Source: Noviherbaspirillum denitrificans
GTDB taxonomy: Bacteria > Pseudomonadota > Gammaproteobacteria > Burkholderiales > Burkholderiaceae_D
DNA length: 54,975 bases
Reading direction: 5' to 3'
NCBI RefSeq assembly: GCF_002211445.1
Contig: NZ_LSTO01000001.1
Coordinates: 77,211-132,185, forward strand
Shown: positions 39,303 to 49,585 of the stretch, in pieces
How positions within the stretch are numbered: position 1 is the stretch's first letter
How the letters are laid out: the number at the start of each line of letters is the position of its first letter
Made by a program: the position numbers and the translations under genes
Notes under the pieces: model-generated
What the model was told of the DNA's origin: nothing
What the model saw: only the letters and a program-made list of their open reading frames with translations
Database searches by the model: none

Positions 39303-39355
39303 TTGGGGCCTGTCGCCATGGTTCATGAACCAAGGGCTGACAGGCCCCAATTTCG
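39303..39355 (+). terminator. Near-perfect palindrome after asd
   Basis: A 12-bp outer stem TTGGGGCCTGTC (39303-39314) pairs perfectly with GACAGGCCCCAA (39339-39350); inside lies a 12-nt perfect palindrome GGTTCATGAACC (39320-39331), and GCC/GGC can pair between them. The downstream tract is only TTTCGTT. It probably ends the leu-asd transcript, but its symmetry also allows a cruciform or protein-binding site. Confidence 0.55.
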
Positions 39356-39540
39356 TTGCCAATCCACAACAGCCATTTCGACAACGCCAAGGGGCTTTAC
39401 AGCGTGCGGTTTTACACCACTTAGTAAGTTGGTTACACTTGCGCGCCTAAGTCCATGATGATATGGTGAAAGTTCCCCCAATCAATGTTAAATTGGTGCC
39501 GTGATTGTGCGCGCCAGATTCGCGAACGGAATGCCCTCCT
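39356..39540 (+). promoter_or_regulatory. fimV upstream region
   Basis: This 185-bp stretch has no supported gene. It carries AT-rich elements such as TTAAAT (39488-39493) inside a loose inverted repeat (CCAAT 39478-39482 with ATTGG 39492-39496). No paired -35/-10 with good spacing was recognised, and no Shine-Dalgarno sequence clearly picks one of the fimV start codons. Confidence 0.3.
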
Positions 39541-42537
39541 ATGCCATCCAACATGCATTCAAAAAAGCGCCCTGATTCCGGTATGTTCAATTTGAAGACC
39601 TTGAGTGCCGCAGTTGCGTCGGCGCTGGTGTTTTCGAACGCATGGGCGGCGGGATTGGGCAAGCTCACTGTCCTTTCGTCCCTGGGGCAACCATTACGTG
39701 CCGAGATCGAGTTGACGGCGGTTTCGAAGGACGAAGTGGGGGCGCTCACCGCGAAATTGGCAACGGCAGATGCATTCCGCCAGGCGAACATCGACTTTCA
39801 TCCAGCGCTGTCGACATTGCGCTTCGCCGTGGAGCAGAGGGGTGACCGCCAGTTCATCCGCATGACCTCGTCGCAGCCTCTCAACGAGCCGTTCGTCGAC
39901 ATGCTCCTCGAACTTGCCGGTCCGAATGGCCGCCTTGTTCGTGAATATACCTTCCTGCTCGACCCTGCCGACTTGCGTACGACGCAGTCCGCGCAAGTGG
40001 CGCCGATGCCGGTTCCTGAATCTGCAGCACCCGCCGCCCAGCCGCGTGCGCAGGCTCCGGCAGAGTCCGCGCCCGCACCGCGCGCTTCGTCGCAGACTCG
40101 TGTACAGCGAGCCGAACCGGCCCCCCGCGTTGCACGACCGGCCGCCGCACTTGTCGAAGGCGATCCCGTCCAGGGGGAATACCGCGTGCGCAGCGGTGAC
40201 ACCCTTGCCCGCATTGCTGGCCAGGTCAAACCGGGTGGCGTATCGCTGGACCAGATGCTGGTTGCCTTGTATCAGTCGAATCCTGATGCCTTCGTTGGCA
40301 ACAACATGAACCGCCTCAAGGCGGGACAAATCCTCTCCGTACCGGATGCGGAAAAGGCACGTTCCATTAGTCAGTCCGAGGCACACGGCATTGTTGTGGC
40401 GCAGTCCGCGGACTTCAGCAACTATCGCAACAAGCTTGCCGGCAAGGTCGCGGAAGCCGCACCGCAAAAATCCGCCGAAGCGAAGCAGTCCGCCGGCGGC
40501 AAGATCACTGCAAAGGTCGAGGAAAAGCCGACACCTGCCTCGGAATCCAAGGACAAGCTGAAACTGTCGAATGCCCAGGCGGCGCAGGGAGGGGCGGCCG
40601 ACAAGGCGGCACCGGCCACCCAGGAAGACAAGATCGCTCGCGACAAGGCCATTGCCGACGCCAATGCACGCGTGAAGGAACTCGAAAAGAACGTCGGCGA
40701 GCTGCAAAAACTCCTCGAGGTCAAGAACAAGGCACTATCCGACCAGCAGAAGCAAGCCGATGCTACCGCTGCTGCAGCGAAGGCAGAAGCGGCCAAGCCA
40801 GCTCCGACGGCACCTGCCCCGATGGAAACCAAACCTGCCGAGGCAAAGGTCGAGAAGCCTGCCGAACCGAAGGCGGCCGAAAAGCCCGCTGTGCAGGCCA
40901 CACCACCGGTTGCCGCCGCGCCTGCTCCCGCACCGCAAAAGCCGAAGGCAGTCACTCCGCCACCCGCACCTGCGCAGGAAGAGCCAAGCTTCCTGGACGA
41001 TCTGCTCGGCAATCCACTGGTCTTGCCTGGCGTCGGCGCGCTGCTGGTCGCGCTTGGTGCGCTCGGTGTTTACCGAGCCCGCCGCCAGAAGCAGAGCAAG
41101 CAGTTCGAAGACAGTATCATCACCGATACCAGCCTGAAGGCAAACTCGCTGTTCGGATCGACCGGCGGCCAGAGCGTGGACACCAACAACAGCGTGTTCA
41201 ACTCCAACTTCGCGCCGTCCGCCAGCCAACTTGACTCCAATGAAGTCGATCCGGTTGCCGAAGCAGATGTTTACATTGCCTATGGCCGCGACGCGCAGGC
41301 GGAAGAAATCCTGAAGGAAGCGCTGCGTACTCAGCCCGACCGCCATGCTGTGCGCGTCAAGCTGCTGGAAATTTATTCCAATCGCAAGGACCTGCGCGCC
41401 TTCGAAGTGTTGGCGACCGAACTGTACGGCCTGACCAGGGGTGAGGGCGAAGATTGGAAACAGGCAGCATCGATGGGTGTGGCCATCGACCCCAACAACC
41501 CGCTCTATGCCAGCGGAAATACCGAAGTCGCCGACGATGTGCCGTTGATCGCACCGACCCAGCCGCTGGACGAGCAGGGCCTCGCGACCTTGCTGTCGTC
41601 GACACAGTCCGATACCACGCAGCTTGAAACCATCGACGGACTGGATGCAGATGCGTCGTATTTCAACAATACGGAACTTGCAGCCGACGCCGCCAGCGCG
41701 CCGGCCGAGGCGCCGCCTGTCGAGCCCGAACCGGAGCACAAGGTCACGTCGAACGACCTCGACTTCGATCTCGACGGCATGCAGGACCTGACGCCGCCCA
41801 ATACGATTCCACGCCCTGTCCCCGCGGAACCGCCTGCTGACCTGACCTCGATCGATTTCAATTTCCTGGACGAGCCCGTCAAGCCGGCTGAGCCCGAAGA
41901 GGCAGCTGTTCCCGACCTGATGGCGGCTTCCGAACCAGTCGTCGAACCGGAACCGGTTGCATCGATTCCGGCGATTGACGACCTCGAGTTCCCGCTGGAT
42001 GACAAACCGGCCGAAACGGATGCACCCGTAGCCATGGTGGAAGATATTTCCCTTGATGCGCTTGCGCCTCCGGTTGAAGCAGATGTTCCGGATATCGGCG
42101 ACCTGACGCTTCCAGGTGAGGAGCCGAAAGTCGAAGCTCCGGCCGCGGATCCGCTTGACTTCGACCTTTCCGGTATCAGCCTCGAGCTGAATTCCCCGGA
42201 ACCGGCGACGGAGGCTCTGCCGCCGGTCGATGAGGTGGTGCCGGCTCCGGTTGCGGATTTCGATTCGCTCGAGACGGAGCCTGTTGCAGCCGCTCCGACG
42301 GAAGCGCCAGCATCGCTGGAGCTGCCGGACCTGGATTTCGACGCCATGAACACGCAGATGCTGACGGATGATCCCGATGCGAACAGCGCGGAAATGGCAA
42401 CCAAGCTGGATCTGGCCATTGCCTACCAGGAAATCGGCGACAAGGAAGGCGCGCGCGAGCTGCTGGACGAGGTATTGAAGGGCGGTACGCCTGAGCAGAG
42501 CGAACGCGCGAAGGCTTTGTTGCTCGAACTGGCATAA
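39541..42537 (+). CDS. fimV: FimV/TspA-family peptidoglycan-binding membrane protein
   Basis: FimV links peptidoglycan to the type IV pilus and polar signalling machinery; in Pseudomonas it is needed for twitching and adenylate cyclase activation. From the ATG at 39541 it has 998 residues; starts at 39553 and 39583 are also possible. A signal peptide ([22 protein letters not shown]) precedes the FimV N-domain [20 protein letters not shown]. LysM follows ([16 protein letters not shown]), then a Pro/Ala/Lys-rich coiled region, one membrane helix ([18 protein letters not shown]), an acidic cytoplasmic region with TPR-like repeats and the conserved C-terminal helix ([20 protein letters not shown]). 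It is followed by a terminator. Confidence 0.93.
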   Translation: MPSNMHSKKRPDSGMFNLKTLSAAVASALVFSNAWAAGLGKLTVLSSLGQPLRAEIELTAVSKDEVGALTAKLATADAFRQANIDFHPALSTLRFAVEQRGDRQFIRMTSSQPLNEPFVDMLLELAGPNGRLVREYTFLLDPADLRTTQSAQVAPMPVPESAAPAAQPRAQAPAESAPAPRASSQTRVQRAEPAPRVARPAAALVEGDPVQGEYRVRSGDTLARIAGQVKPGGVSLDQMLVALYQSNPDAFVGNNMNRLKAGQILSVPDAEKARSISQSEAHGIVVAQSADFSNYRNKLAGKVAEAAPQKSAEAKQSAGGKITAKVEEKPTPASESKDKLKLSNAQAAQGGAADKAAPATQEDKIARDKAIADANARVKELEKNVGELQKLLEVKNKALSDQQKQADATAAAAKAEAAKPAPTAPAPMETKPAEAKVEKPAEPKAAEKPAVQATPPVAAAPAPAPQKPKAVTPPPAPAQEEPSFLDDLLGNPLVLPGVGALLVALGALGVYRARRQKQSKQFEDSIITDTSLKANSLFGSTGGQSVDTNNSVFNSNFAPSASQLDSNEVDPVAEADVYIAYGRDAQAEEILKEALRTQPDRHAVRVKLLEIYSNRKDLRAFEVLATELYGLTRGEGEDWKQAASMGVAIDPNNPLYASGNTEVADDVPLIAPTQPLDEQGLATLLSSTQSDTTQLETIDGLDADASYFNNTELAADAASAPAEAPPVEPEPEHKVTSNDLDFDLDGMQDLTPPNTIPRPVPAEPPADLTSIDFNFLDEPVKPAEPEEAAVPDLMAASEPVVEPEPVASIPAIDDLEFPLDDKPAETDAPVAMVEDISLDALAPPVEADVPDIGDLTLPGEEPKVEAPAADPLDFDLSGISLELNSPEPATEALPPVDEVVPAPVADFDSLETEPVAAAPTEAPASLELPDLDFDAMNTQMLTDDPDANSAEMATKLDLAIAYQEIGDKEGARELLDEVLKGGTPEQSERAKALLLELA

Positions 42538-42556
42538 TTCGTCGGGTTTCATTCGA

Positions 42557-42587
42557 CGGGCGCGGCGTAATGCTTGCGCCCGTTTTT
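42557..42587 (+). terminator. fimV terminator
   Basis: CGGGCGC (42557-42563) pairs with GCGCCCG (42576-42582), and a T-run follows (42583-42587), with a second T-rich stretch beyond. Standard Rho-independent form. Confidence 0.85.
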
Positions 42588-42625
42588 CATTCCGTTTTTC
42601 TTTTGCTACACAGATTGGGGCTGAC

Positions 42626-43426
42626 TTGAAGCGAATCGCGCTCGGAGTACAGTATGACGGCGCGCTGTGGCGCGGATGGCAGACACAACCTTCCGGCGGA
42701 ACGGTGCAGGATACGCTGGAGGCGGCTCTCAAGCGCTTTGCGCTCGTGGACATCGGAACAACCTGCGCAGGGCGGACGGACGCGGGGGTGCATGCGCTTG
42801 AACAGGTGGTGCATTTCGACACGGAGCTCGACCGCGAAATGTTTTCCTGGGTGCGTGGCGTCAATGCCTTTCTTCCGCCATCCATTGCTGTGCGCTGGGC
42901 ATGCGAGACGCCAGGTGACAGGCTGGACGCGTTTCATGCTCGGTTCAGTGCAACCGCCCGTACCTATCACTATGTCATCTACAACCACCCGGTCCGCTCG
43001 CCGCTCCTGGCAGGGAAGGCGGGCTGGGTTTTCCGTCCCCTGCAGATCGAACCGATGCGTACGGCGGCTGCGCACCTGCTCGGCACGCACGATTTTTCTG
43101 CGTTCCGTGCAGCGGAATGCCAGGCAAAGTCGCCGGTAAAAACCATGCACGACATTCGCATCGAACGCCGGAGCGCCCTGATTGTCGTTACATTGACGGC
43201 CAATGCCTTCCTGCATCACATGGTCAGGAATATAGTCGGATCGCTGATCGTCGTAGGCAACGGCAACCAGAAGCCGGAATGGATGGCGGAAATTCTCGCC
43301 AGTCGCAACCGCAGCCTTGCTGCACCGACCTTTATGCCTGACGGCTTGTACCTCGCAAAAATCGCGTACGATCCGAAATGGCAGCTTCCGCAGGAAGCTT
43401 CGGCGGGAATGTCTTGGCTGGCCTAA
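42626..43426 (+). CDS. truA: tRNA pseudouridine synthase A
   Basis: TruA makes pseudouridine at positions 38-40 of tRNA anticodon arms. The start is a TTG at 42626 with TTGGGG upstream, giving 266 residues that open [18 protein letters not shown]; no in-frame ATG or GTG fits better. The catalytic aspartate is in [38 protein letters not shown] and [16 protein letters not shown] are further family signatures. It lies 22 nt before trpF. Confidence 0.95.
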   Translation: MKRIALGVQYDGALWRGWQTQPSGGTVQDTLEAALKRFALVDIGTTCAGRTDAGVHALEQVVHFDTELDREMFSWVRGVNAFLPPSIAVRWACETPGDRLDAFHARFSATARTYHYVIYNHPVRSPLLAGKAGWVFRPLQIEPMRTAAAHLLGTHDFSAFRAAECQAKSPVKTMHDIRIERRSALIVVTLTANAFLHHMVRNIVGSLIVVGNGNQKPEWMAEILASRNRSLAAPTFMPDGLYLAKIAYDPKWQLPQEASAGMSWLA

Positions 43427-43448
43427 TCCATTAATTTATGTATAACAA

Positions 43449-44120
43449 ATGACTGCACGCACTCGCATCAAGATCTGCGGACTGACTCGCAGGGAAGATC
43501 TGGACATCGCTGTCACGGCAGGTGCCGATGCGATCGGACTCGTGTTTTACCCAAAGAGCCCGCGCTATATCGATGCGCCCCGTGCAGCGCAACTGATAAC
43601 GGTCCTGCCGCCCTTTGTGACAACAGTCGGTCTGTTCGTCAATGCAACGGCGGAGGAAGTCCGGTCTATTGTTGAACAAGTGCCGGTTTCGTTGCTGCAA
43701 TTCCACGGTGACGAGACCGCGGAGCAATGCGCCGCCATCGCACAAGCCGTGCACCGCCCCTTCATGCGTGCCGTTCGGATGGGGTCGGAAATGACTGGCG
43801 AGGATTTGCTAAAATACGAGCAACAGTATCGCGCCGCCAGCAGCCTGTTTGCAGGTTTGCTACTCGATGCCTTTGTCGAGGGGTATGGCGGCGGTGGAAA
43901 GGTTTTCGATTGGTCTCTCATCCCAAAAGAGCTCGCGCCTCGGGTCGTTTTGAGTGGTGGCTTGAGCGTGCAAAACGCCACTGAAGCAGTGCTTCAGGTG
44001 CGCCCCTACGCTGTCGACATCAGCAGCGGCGTCGAACAGTCCAAGGGCATCAAGGATCCCGCCAAGATTCGCGACTTCATCGCAGCAGTGCGCAAGGCGG
44101 ATACCATTCCGGGTAATTGA
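43449..44120 (+). CDS. trpF: Phosphoribosylanthranilate isomerase
   Basis: TrpF isomerises phosphoribosylanthranilate to CdRP in tryptophan synthesis. It is a 223-residue TIM barrel with the catalytic cysteine in IKICGLTRREDL, GLVFYPKSPRYI, the catalytic Asp region in LLLDAFVEGYGGGGKVFDW and the phosphate loop VVLSGGLSVQNA. It stands alone rather than fused to trpC, as usual in betaproteobacteria. trpB follows after 15 nt. Confidence 0.96.
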   Translation: MTARTRIKICGLTRREDLDIAVTAGADAIGLVFYPKSPRYIDAPRAAQLITVLPPFVTTVGLFVNATAEEVRSIVEQVPVSLLQFHGDETAEQCAAIAQAVHRPFMRAVRMGSEMTGEDLLKYEQQYRAASSLFAGLLLDAFVEGYGGGGKVFDWSLIPKELAPRVVLSGGLSVQNATEAVLQVRPYAVDISSGVEQSKGIKDPAKIRDFIAAVRKADTIPGN

Positions 44121-44135
44121 ACAGAGAGAACCACC

Positions 44136-45404
44136 ATGAAAGAACTGAACGCGCTGGAGAACTATGCCGAGCGCCAGGCAATGACCACCGCAGCCATGTA
44201 CCAGGCTGCCCAATACAGCCTCCCTGACGCGCGCGGCCATTTCGGCCAGTACGGCGGCAGCTTCGTCTCCGAGACGCTGACCCATGCGCTGGACGAGCTG
44301 AAGAAGGGCTATGCGCATTTCCGCAGCGACCCCGAATTCCTTGAGGAATTCGCGCGTGAACTGAAGCACTTCGTTGGCCGTCCCAGCCCGATCTACCACG
44401 CCAAGCGCTGGTCCGAGATGCAGGGCGGCGCGCAGATCTACTTCAAGCGCGAAGACCTCAACCACACCGGCGCACACAAGATCAACAACGTGATCGGCCA
44501 GGCACTGCTCGCCAAGCGCATGGGCAAACCGCGCGTGATCGCCGAAACGGGCGCGGGCCAGCACGGCGTGGCGACGGCAACCATCTGCGCGCGCTTCGGC
44601 CTCGAATGCGTGGTGTACATGGGCGCGGAAGACGTCAAACGCCAGGTCCAGAACGTCTACCGCATGGAACTGCTCGGTGCGAAGGTGGTTCCAGTCGAGT
44701 CGGGCTCAAAGACGCTCAAGGACGCGCTCAACGAAGCGATGCGCGATTGGGTGACCAATGTGGAAAACACTTTCTACATCATCGGTACCGTGGCAGGTCC
44801 GCATCCCTATCCGATGATGGTGCGCGACTTCCAGTCGGTCATCGGCAATGAATGCCTGACGCAGATGCCCGAGATGACGGGACGGCAGCCGGATTATGTT
44901 GTGGCGTGCATTGGCGGCGGTTCAAATGCGATGGGGATTTTCTACCCGTACATCGACCATAAGGACGTGCAGTTGGTTGGCGTGGAAGCGGCGGGCGAGG
45001 GGCTGGAAACAGGACGTCATTCCGCCTCGCTGATCGCCGGTTCCCCGGGCGTCCTGCATGGCAACCGTACTTACCTGCTGCAGAACGAGGACGGCCAGAT
45101 CATCGAGACGCATTCGGTGTCGGCGGGCCTCGACTATCCGGGTGTCGGTCCGGAGCATGCGTACCTGAAAGATGCCGGGCGTGCGAAGTACGTGTCGATC
45201 ACCGACGACGAGGCGATCGAGGCTTTCCACAACTGCTGCCGTATCGAAGGGATTATCCCGGCGCTGGAATCAAGTCATGCGCTCGCCTATGCGGCCAAGC
45301 TGGCGGCGACGCTGCCAAAGGACAAGATCATCCTCGCGAACTTGTCCGGCCGTGGCGACAAGGACATGCATACCGTCGCCGAACGGATGAAGAAGCAGTT
45401 CTGA
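44136..45404 (+). CDS. trpB: Tryptophan synthase beta chain
   Basis: TrpB joins indole and serine using PLP. The 422 residues include the PLP lysine in [28 protein letters not shown], the phosphate-binding loop IGGGSNAMG, and [18 protein letters not shown]. An N-terminal extension of ~25 residues ([14 protein letters not shown]) precedes the core and is somewhat longer than in E. coli. AGAGAGAA lies upstream of the ATG. The trpA start is 103 nt away, a wider gap than normal for these coupled subunits. Confidence 0.97.
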   Translation: MKELNALENYAERQAMTTAAMYQAAQYSLPDARGHFGQYGGSFVSETLTHALDELKKGYAHFRSDPEFLEEFARELKHFVGRPSPIYHAKRWSEMQGGAQIYFKREDLNHTGAHKINNVIGQALLAKRMGKPRVIAETGAGQHGVATATICARFGLECVVYMGAEDVKRQVQNVYRMELLGAKVVPVESGSKTLKDALNEAMRDWVTNVENTFYIIGTVAGPHPYPMMVRDFQSVIGNECLTQMPEMTGRQPDYVVACIGGGSNAMGIFYPYIDHKDVQLVGVEAAGEGLETGRHSASLIAGSPGVLHGNRTYLLQNEDGQIIETHSVSAGLDYPGVGPEHAYLKDAGRAKYVSITDDEAIEAFHNCCRIEGIIPALESSHALAYAAKLAATLPKDKIILANLSGRGDKDMHTVAERMKKQF

Positions 45405-45507
45405 AGCGTCAGTACCCGAGCCAAATCCATAACAATCGCCGTCGGGACCGTCGCCGGAAGCCAGCTTCCGGCAAGTTCTTCCGGGCAGCAATCTTGCGAG
45501 CCGCACC
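45405..45507 (+). other. trpB-trpA spacer with hairpin
   Basis: This 103-nt gap has no gene. It carries a perfect 8-bp hairpin GCCGGAAG-CCAG-CTTCCGGC (45453-45472), followed by AAGTTCTTCC, which is too weak for a terminator. It may stabilise mRNA or set the ratio of TrpB to TrpA. Confidence 0.5.
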
Positions 45508-46305
45508 ATGTCTAGAATCCAAAGCACGCTGAACGCTCTTTCTGCAAAAGGCCGTAAAGGCCTCATTCCCTTCATCACGGCCGGCGATCCCGGCCCGGAA
45601 CTCACTGTTTCGCTAATGCATGCACTCGTGGCCGGCGGCGCGGACATCATCGAACTCGGCGTCCCTTTCTCCGATCCAATGGCCGACGGCCCGGTCATCC
45701 AGCGTGCATCCGAGCGCGCTTTGGCGAACGGCGTCGGTATGCGTCATGTGCTGCAGTTCGTGAAGGAATTCCGAGAGACCAACCAGGCGACGCCGGTCGT
45801 GCTCATGGGCTATGCGAACCCGATCGAACACATGGGTGCGGAGAAATTCATCGATGCCGCGAAGCAGGCCGGTGTGGACGGGGTACTCGTTGTGGACTAT
45901 CCGCCGGAGGAATGCCAGGAATTCGCGGCGAGCATGAAGGAGAAGGGGCTGGATCCCATCTTCTTGCTGGCCCCGACATCCACCGATGATCGGATCGAGC
46001 AAGTTGGCAAGATTGCAAGTGGTTATGTGTATTACGTGTCGCTGAAGGGCGTGACGGGCTCCGGCCACCTCGACCTCGATGCGGTCGCGAAGAAGATGCC
46101 GGAAATCAAGAAACATGTCCGCGTGCCGGTTGGCGTCGGTTTCGGCATCCGGGATGCGGCTACGGCGAAAGCCATTGCATCAGTCTCCGATGCCGTCGTG
46201 ATCGGTAGCCGCATTATCCAGGAACTCGAGAATACGCCGCGGGAAAACGCGGTCCAGGCGGTGCAAACCTTCATTTCGGGCATCCGCAAGGCGCTCGACG
46301 AGTGA
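45508..46305 (+). CDS. trpA: Tryptophan synthase alpha chain
   Basis: TrpA cleaves indole-3-glycerol phosphate to indole and G3P and channels indole to TrpB. The 265-residue TIM barrel has the catalytic Glu and Asp in [19 protein letters not shown] and [10 protein letters not shown]-like region ([12 protein letters not shown]), [10 protein letters not shown] and the phosphate loop [11 protein letters not shown]. The start ATG has no obvious Shine-Dalgarno sequence. accD follows under its own promoter. Confidence 0.97.
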   Translation: MSRIQSTLNALSAKGRKGLIPFITAGDPGPELTVSLMHALVAGGADIIELGVPFSDPMADGPVIQRASERALANGVGMRHVLQFVKEFRETNQATPVVLMGYANPIEHMGAEKFIDAAKQAGVDGVLVVDYPPEECQEFAASMKEKGLDPIFLLAPTSTDDRIEQVGKIASGYVYYVSLKGVTGSGHLDLDAVAKKMPEIKKHVRVPVGVGFGIRDAATAKAIASVSDAVVIGSRIIQELENTPRENAVQAVQTFISGIRKALDE

Positions 46306-46338
46306 TTTGGGATATCATTTTGTCATCCAATCCTTGTA

Positions 46339-46367
46339 TTGGCGCGCGGCAAGGCCGGCGGTACAAT
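46339..46367 (+). promoter_or_regulatory. accD promoter (sigma70)
   Basis: TTGGCG (46339-46344), an exact 17-nt spacer and TACAAT (46362-46367). Predicted start is near 46374, giving a ~26-nt leader with GAGG before the accD ATG at 46400. This would let accD-folC be expressed independently of tryptophan control. Confidence 0.6.
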
Positions 46368-46399
46368 GCGGCAACCCGAAAATTTGAGATGAGGTCTAC

Positions 46400-47272
46400 A
46401 TGAGTTGGCTTGAAAAGCTGCTTCCCCCGCGCATCCAGCGCTCCGACGCCGCAAACCGGAAATCCGTGCCGGAAGGTCTGTGGGTCAAGTGCCCGTCGTG
46501 CGAGGCAGTGCTGTACCGTACCGACCTCGAATCCAATGTCCATGTCTGCCCGAAGTGCGACCATCACATGCGCATCCGTGCGCGTGAACGTCTCGACGCG
46601 CTGCTGGATGCCGGCGGCCGTTATGAAATCGGCCAGGAAGCCCTGCCGGTCGACTCACTCAAGTTCAAGGACAGCAAGAAGTACCCCGACCGCCTGAAGG
46701 ATGCGATGGAATCCACCGGCGAGACCGATGCACTGGTCGTGATGGGCGGCGCGATCATGTCGCTGCCGGTCGTCGTGGCCTGCTTCGAATTCGAATTCAT
46801 GGGCGGTTCCATGGGCTCGGTTGTCGGCGAACGTTTTGCGCGGGGCGCACAGGCGGCGCTGGAGCAGAAGGTGCCGTTCATCTGCATTACCGCCACCGGT
46901 GGCGCCCGCATGCAGGAAGGCCTGCTGTCGCTGATGCAGATGGCCAAGACCACGGCCATGCTGACCAAGCTGGCCGAGAAGAAGCTGCCGTTCATTTCCG
47001 TGCTGACCGACCCGACGATGGGTGGCGTGTCGGCTTCCTTTGCGTTCATGGGCGACGTCGTGATCGCCGAGCCGAAGGCGCTGATCGGCTTTGCCGGTCC
47101 GCGCGTGATCGAGAACACCGTGCGCGAGAAGCTGCCGGAAGGTTTCCAGCGTGCCGAATTCCTGATGCAGAAAGGGGCCGTCGACATGATCGTCGACCGT
47201 CGCAAGATGCGCGAGGAAATCGCGCGCCTGCTCGCGCTGCTGCAGAACCAGCCTGCAGAAGTCCTGGCGTAA
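46400..47272 (+). CDS. accD: Acetyl-CoA carboxylase carboxyltransferase beta subunit
   Basis: AccD is the zinc-ribbon subunit that, with AccA, transfers the carboxyl group from biotin to acetyl-CoA for fatty acid synthesis. It has 290 residues. The four zinc cysteines are in [12 protein letters not shown] and [12 protein letters not shown] (CxxC pairs). The crotonase-fold core follows with [21 protein letters not shown] and [19 protein letters not shown] precedes the ATG. A terminator follows. Confidence 0.97.
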   Translation: MSWLEKLLPPRIQRSDAANRKSVPEGLWVKCPSCEAVLYRTDLESNVHVCPKCDHHMRIRARERLDALLDAGGRYEIGQEALPVDSLKFKDSKKYPDRLKDAMESTGETDALVVMGGAIMSLPVVVACFEFEFMGGSMGSVVGERFARGAQAALEQKVPFICITATGGARMQEGLLSLMQMAKTTAMLTKLAEKKLPFISVLTDPTMGGVSASFAFMGDVVIAEPKALIGFAGPRVIENTVREKLPEGFQRAEFLMQKGAVDMIVDRRKMREEIARLLALLQNQPAEVLA

Positions 47273-47290
47273 CAAATTGATGTAAGCAAC

Positions 47291-47320
47291 AAGCCCGGAC
47301 TGCAGCAAGTCCGGGCTTTT
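47291..47320 (+). terminator. accD terminator
   Basis: AAGCCCGGACT (47291-47301), a 6-nt loop and AGTCCGGGCTT (47308-47318), a perfect 11-bp stem running into TTTT. It implies a separate or attenuated start for folC 30 bp on. Confidence 0.88.
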
Positions 47321-47349
47321 CATTTTCCAGCGTCCGTCTTCCTCCCGCC

Positions 47350-48654
47350 ATGCAAAATCTTCCCTCGACACTCACCGAATGGCTGTCCGTTCTCGAAAAG
47401 ATGCATCCCAAGGCCATCGACATGGGCCTGGACCGCGTGCGGCAGGTCAAGGACAGGCTCGGCATCCAGTTCGACTGCCCGGTCATCATTGTGGGGGGCA
47501 CCAACGGCAAGGGCTCGACATGCGCGATGCTGGAGTCGATCCTGATGCATGCGGGCTACCGCGTCGGCCTCTACACTTCGCCGCACCTGCTCGACTTCAA
47601 CGAGCGAGCGCGCGTGAATGGCGAACCGGCGAGCGATGCGGCGCTGGTCGAGCAGTTCGCCGCCGTCGAGGGGCAACGCGGCGACGTATCGCTGACCTAC
47701 TTCGAGTTCACGACGCTCGCCATCCTGCGGCTGTTTGCCGAGGCAAAGCTCGACGCGGTGATCCTTGAGGTCGGCCTCGGCGGCCGCCTGGATGCGGTCA
47801 ATATCGTCGATGCGGATGTTTCCATCGTCACTAGCGTCGACATCGACCATACCGAATTCCTGGGCAATACGCGCGAAGAGATCGGTTTTGAAAAGGCCGG
47901 TATCTTCCGCTCTGGCAAAGCGGCGATCTGCGGCGACCCGGTCCCGCCGAAATCACTCATCGACCACGCTGCTGCGATTGGCGCCGAGTTGTGGCTGTTC
48001 GGCCGCGATTTCAACTACTCGGGCGACAAGCAGCAATGGAACTACGGCGGACGCGGCCAGCGCCGCAATTCGCTGGGTTACCCGAGCCTGCGTGGCGCGA
48101 ACCAGCTCCTGAATGCCTCAGCCGCGCTTGCCGCGCTGGAAGCGTTGCGCGACCGCCTCCCTGTCGGCGCGCAGGAAGTGCGCAATGGCTTGGTGATGGT
48201 CGAATTGCCGGGGCGTTTCCAGGTGCTGCCGGGACGCCCCTCCGTGGTCCTCGATGTCGCCCATAATCCGCACGCGGCCGCAACGCTGGCACAGAACCTT
48301 AACAACATGGGATTCCATCCCTATACCTACGCGGTATTCGGCGCCATGCAGGACAAGGATATTGCCGGCGTCGTCGCGCACCTGAAGGACATCGTCGACC
48401 ACTGGTGCCTGACCGATTTGCCGCTGCCCCGTGCCGCGACCGCGGAACAGCTGAAACAGACGCTGCTCGATGCAGGCATCGCGCAGAATGCCGCGCCGGG
48501 CTCCGAACGCACCATCCAGACCTTCGATTCCCCCGCCGCCGCATATGCGAACGCGCTAAGCAGGGCAGGGGAGAATGATAGAATTGCGGTTTTCGGATCT
48601 TTTCTCACCGTTGCCGGCGTAATGGAAGCGAAACGATCCGGGAAGCCGGCCTGA
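47350..48654 (+). CDS. folC: Folylpolyglutamate synthase / dihydrofolate synthase
   Basis: FolC adds glutamate to dihydropteroate and then to tetrahydrofolates. The 434 residues show the Mur-ligase fold: P-loop VGGTNGKGSTCAMLE, YTSPHLLDFNERARVNGEP, the metal-binding LEVGLGGRLDAVN, DHTEFLGNTREEIGFEKAGI and the C-terminal DVAHNPHAA. The ATG at 47350 lacks a Shine-Dalgarno sequence. With folP at the other end of the window it is the second folate gene seen. Confidence 0.96.
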   Translation: MQNLPSTLTEWLSVLEKMHPKAIDMGLDRVRQVKDRLGIQFDCPVIIVGGTNGKGSTCAMLESILMHAGYRVGLYTSPHLLDFNERARVNGEPASDAALVEQFAAVEGQRGDVSLTYFEFTTLAILRLFAEAKLDAVILEVGLGGRLDAVNIVDADVSIVTSVDIDHTEFLGNTREEIGFEKAGIFRSGKAAICGDPVPPKSLIDHAAAIGAELWLFGRDFNYSGDKQQWNYGGRGQRRNSLGYPSLRGANQLLNASAALAALEALRDRLPVGAQEVRNGLVMVELPGRFQVLPGRPSVVLDVAHNPHAAATLAQNLNNMGFHPYTYAVFGAMQDKDIAGVVAHLKDIVDHWCLTDLPLPRAATAEQLKQTLLDAGIAQNAAPGSERTIQTFDSPAAAYANALSRAGENDRIAVFGSFLTVAGVMEAKRSGKPA

Positions 48655-48708
48655 GTGCTCTTATTTCAAGACGGCTTCCGCCATCACTGACGGACTTATT
48701 TTTATCGC

Positions 48709-49572
48709 ATGAGCTTGTTCTCGTTCCTTCGCAAAAACAAGCAGGAATCGGCCTCCGGGGAAAGCACCTTTCAATCGCGCGCCGAGGAGGATTCCAAGGC
48801 AGTACGCAGCCGCGCGAAGCGTCGCGGCAAGGATAGCCGCGAGGACGATGCGCTTGATCCGGTATTGCCAGAAAAGAAACGCGCCCGCCGCCGCCTGATC
48901 GGCGCCGTTGCGCTGGTGCTCGCCGCAGTGGTCGGCCTGCCGATGGTGCTCGATTCCGAGCCCAAGCCGCTGGCCGACGATATCGCCATCCAGATCCCCT
49001 CCAAGGACAAGCCTGTCGCAGGGGCGGCCGCCCGCGCGGACATGCCTGCGGCGTCGAAGGTCGCCGCCTCTGCGTCCCTCGACGCCAAGGAAGAGGTCGT
49101 GGAGGCACCGGCTGCTCCCGCGTCGGCGGAAAAGAAGCCCGAACAACCGGCTGCCGAGCAGCACAAGCCCAAAGATGATGCCAAGGCGTCAACAGATTCA
49201 GGGCACAAGGCTGCCGACAAGGCTGCGGTCGTTGCAAAGGCTGAACCGAAATCCACCGAATCGCACGACAAGACTGACGATTCCGCACGCGCCAAGGCGC
49301 TCCTCGAGGGCAAGCCTGATCCCAAGGCAGCCGAGAAAAAAGCCGGAAAATTTGTCATCCAGGTAGCGGCACTGGCGACCAAGGACAAGGTCGACGAGTT
49401 GCAGGGCAAGCTCAAGGGCGCCGGCATCAAGTCGTACACGGAAAAGATTGCTACCGCATCAGGCGACCGCACGCGTATCCGCGTGGGCCCGTTCACCAGC
49501 AAGGAAGACGCGGAAAAGGCTCGCGCCAAGATCGTCAAGCTGGGTTTGAACGGCACGCTGGTGCCGGCTTGA
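48709..49572 (+). CDS. SPOR-domain membrane protein (DedD-like)
   Basis: This 287-residue bitopic protein probably acts at the division septum, since SPOR domains bind glycan strands stripped of stem peptides. The N-terminal ~60 residues are cytoplasmic and highly charged, one membrane helix follows (~63-82, LIGAVALVLAAVVGLPMVL), then a ~120-residue Ala/Lys/Glu/Pro-rich linker and the SPOR domain at the C-terminus (FVIQVAALATKDKVDELQ, TRIRVGPFTSKEDAEKAR). The folC-dedD-cvpA-purF order is the same as in many beta- and gammaproteobacteria. Confidence 0.92.
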   Translation: MSLFSFLRKNKQESASGESTFQSRAEEDSKAVRSRAKRRGKDSREDDALDPVLPEKKRARRRLIGAVALVLAAVVGLPMVLDSEPKPLADDIAIQIPSKDKPVAGAAARADMPAASKVAASASLDAKEEVVEAPAAPASAEKKPEQPAAEQHKPKDDAKASTDSGHKAADKAAVVAKAEPKSTESHDKTDDSARAKALLEGKPDPKAAEKKAGKFVIQVAALATKDKVDELQGKLKGAGIKSYTEKIATASGDRTRIRVGPFTSKEDAEKARAKIVKLGLNGTLVPA

Positions 49573-49585
49573 TTTTTCGCGCGCC

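Noticed and set aside
40735-42885. 716-codon open frame antisense to fimV
   Set aside because: It is a shadow of the repetitive acidic and Ala/Pro-rich codons of FimV; low-complexity Arg/Gly/Leu/Cys-rich translation and no recognisable domain.
42626-46305. Tryptophan leader peptide / attenuator before the trp genes
   Set aside because: No short Trp-rich ORF with a terminator was found before trpF; the upstream gene is truA.
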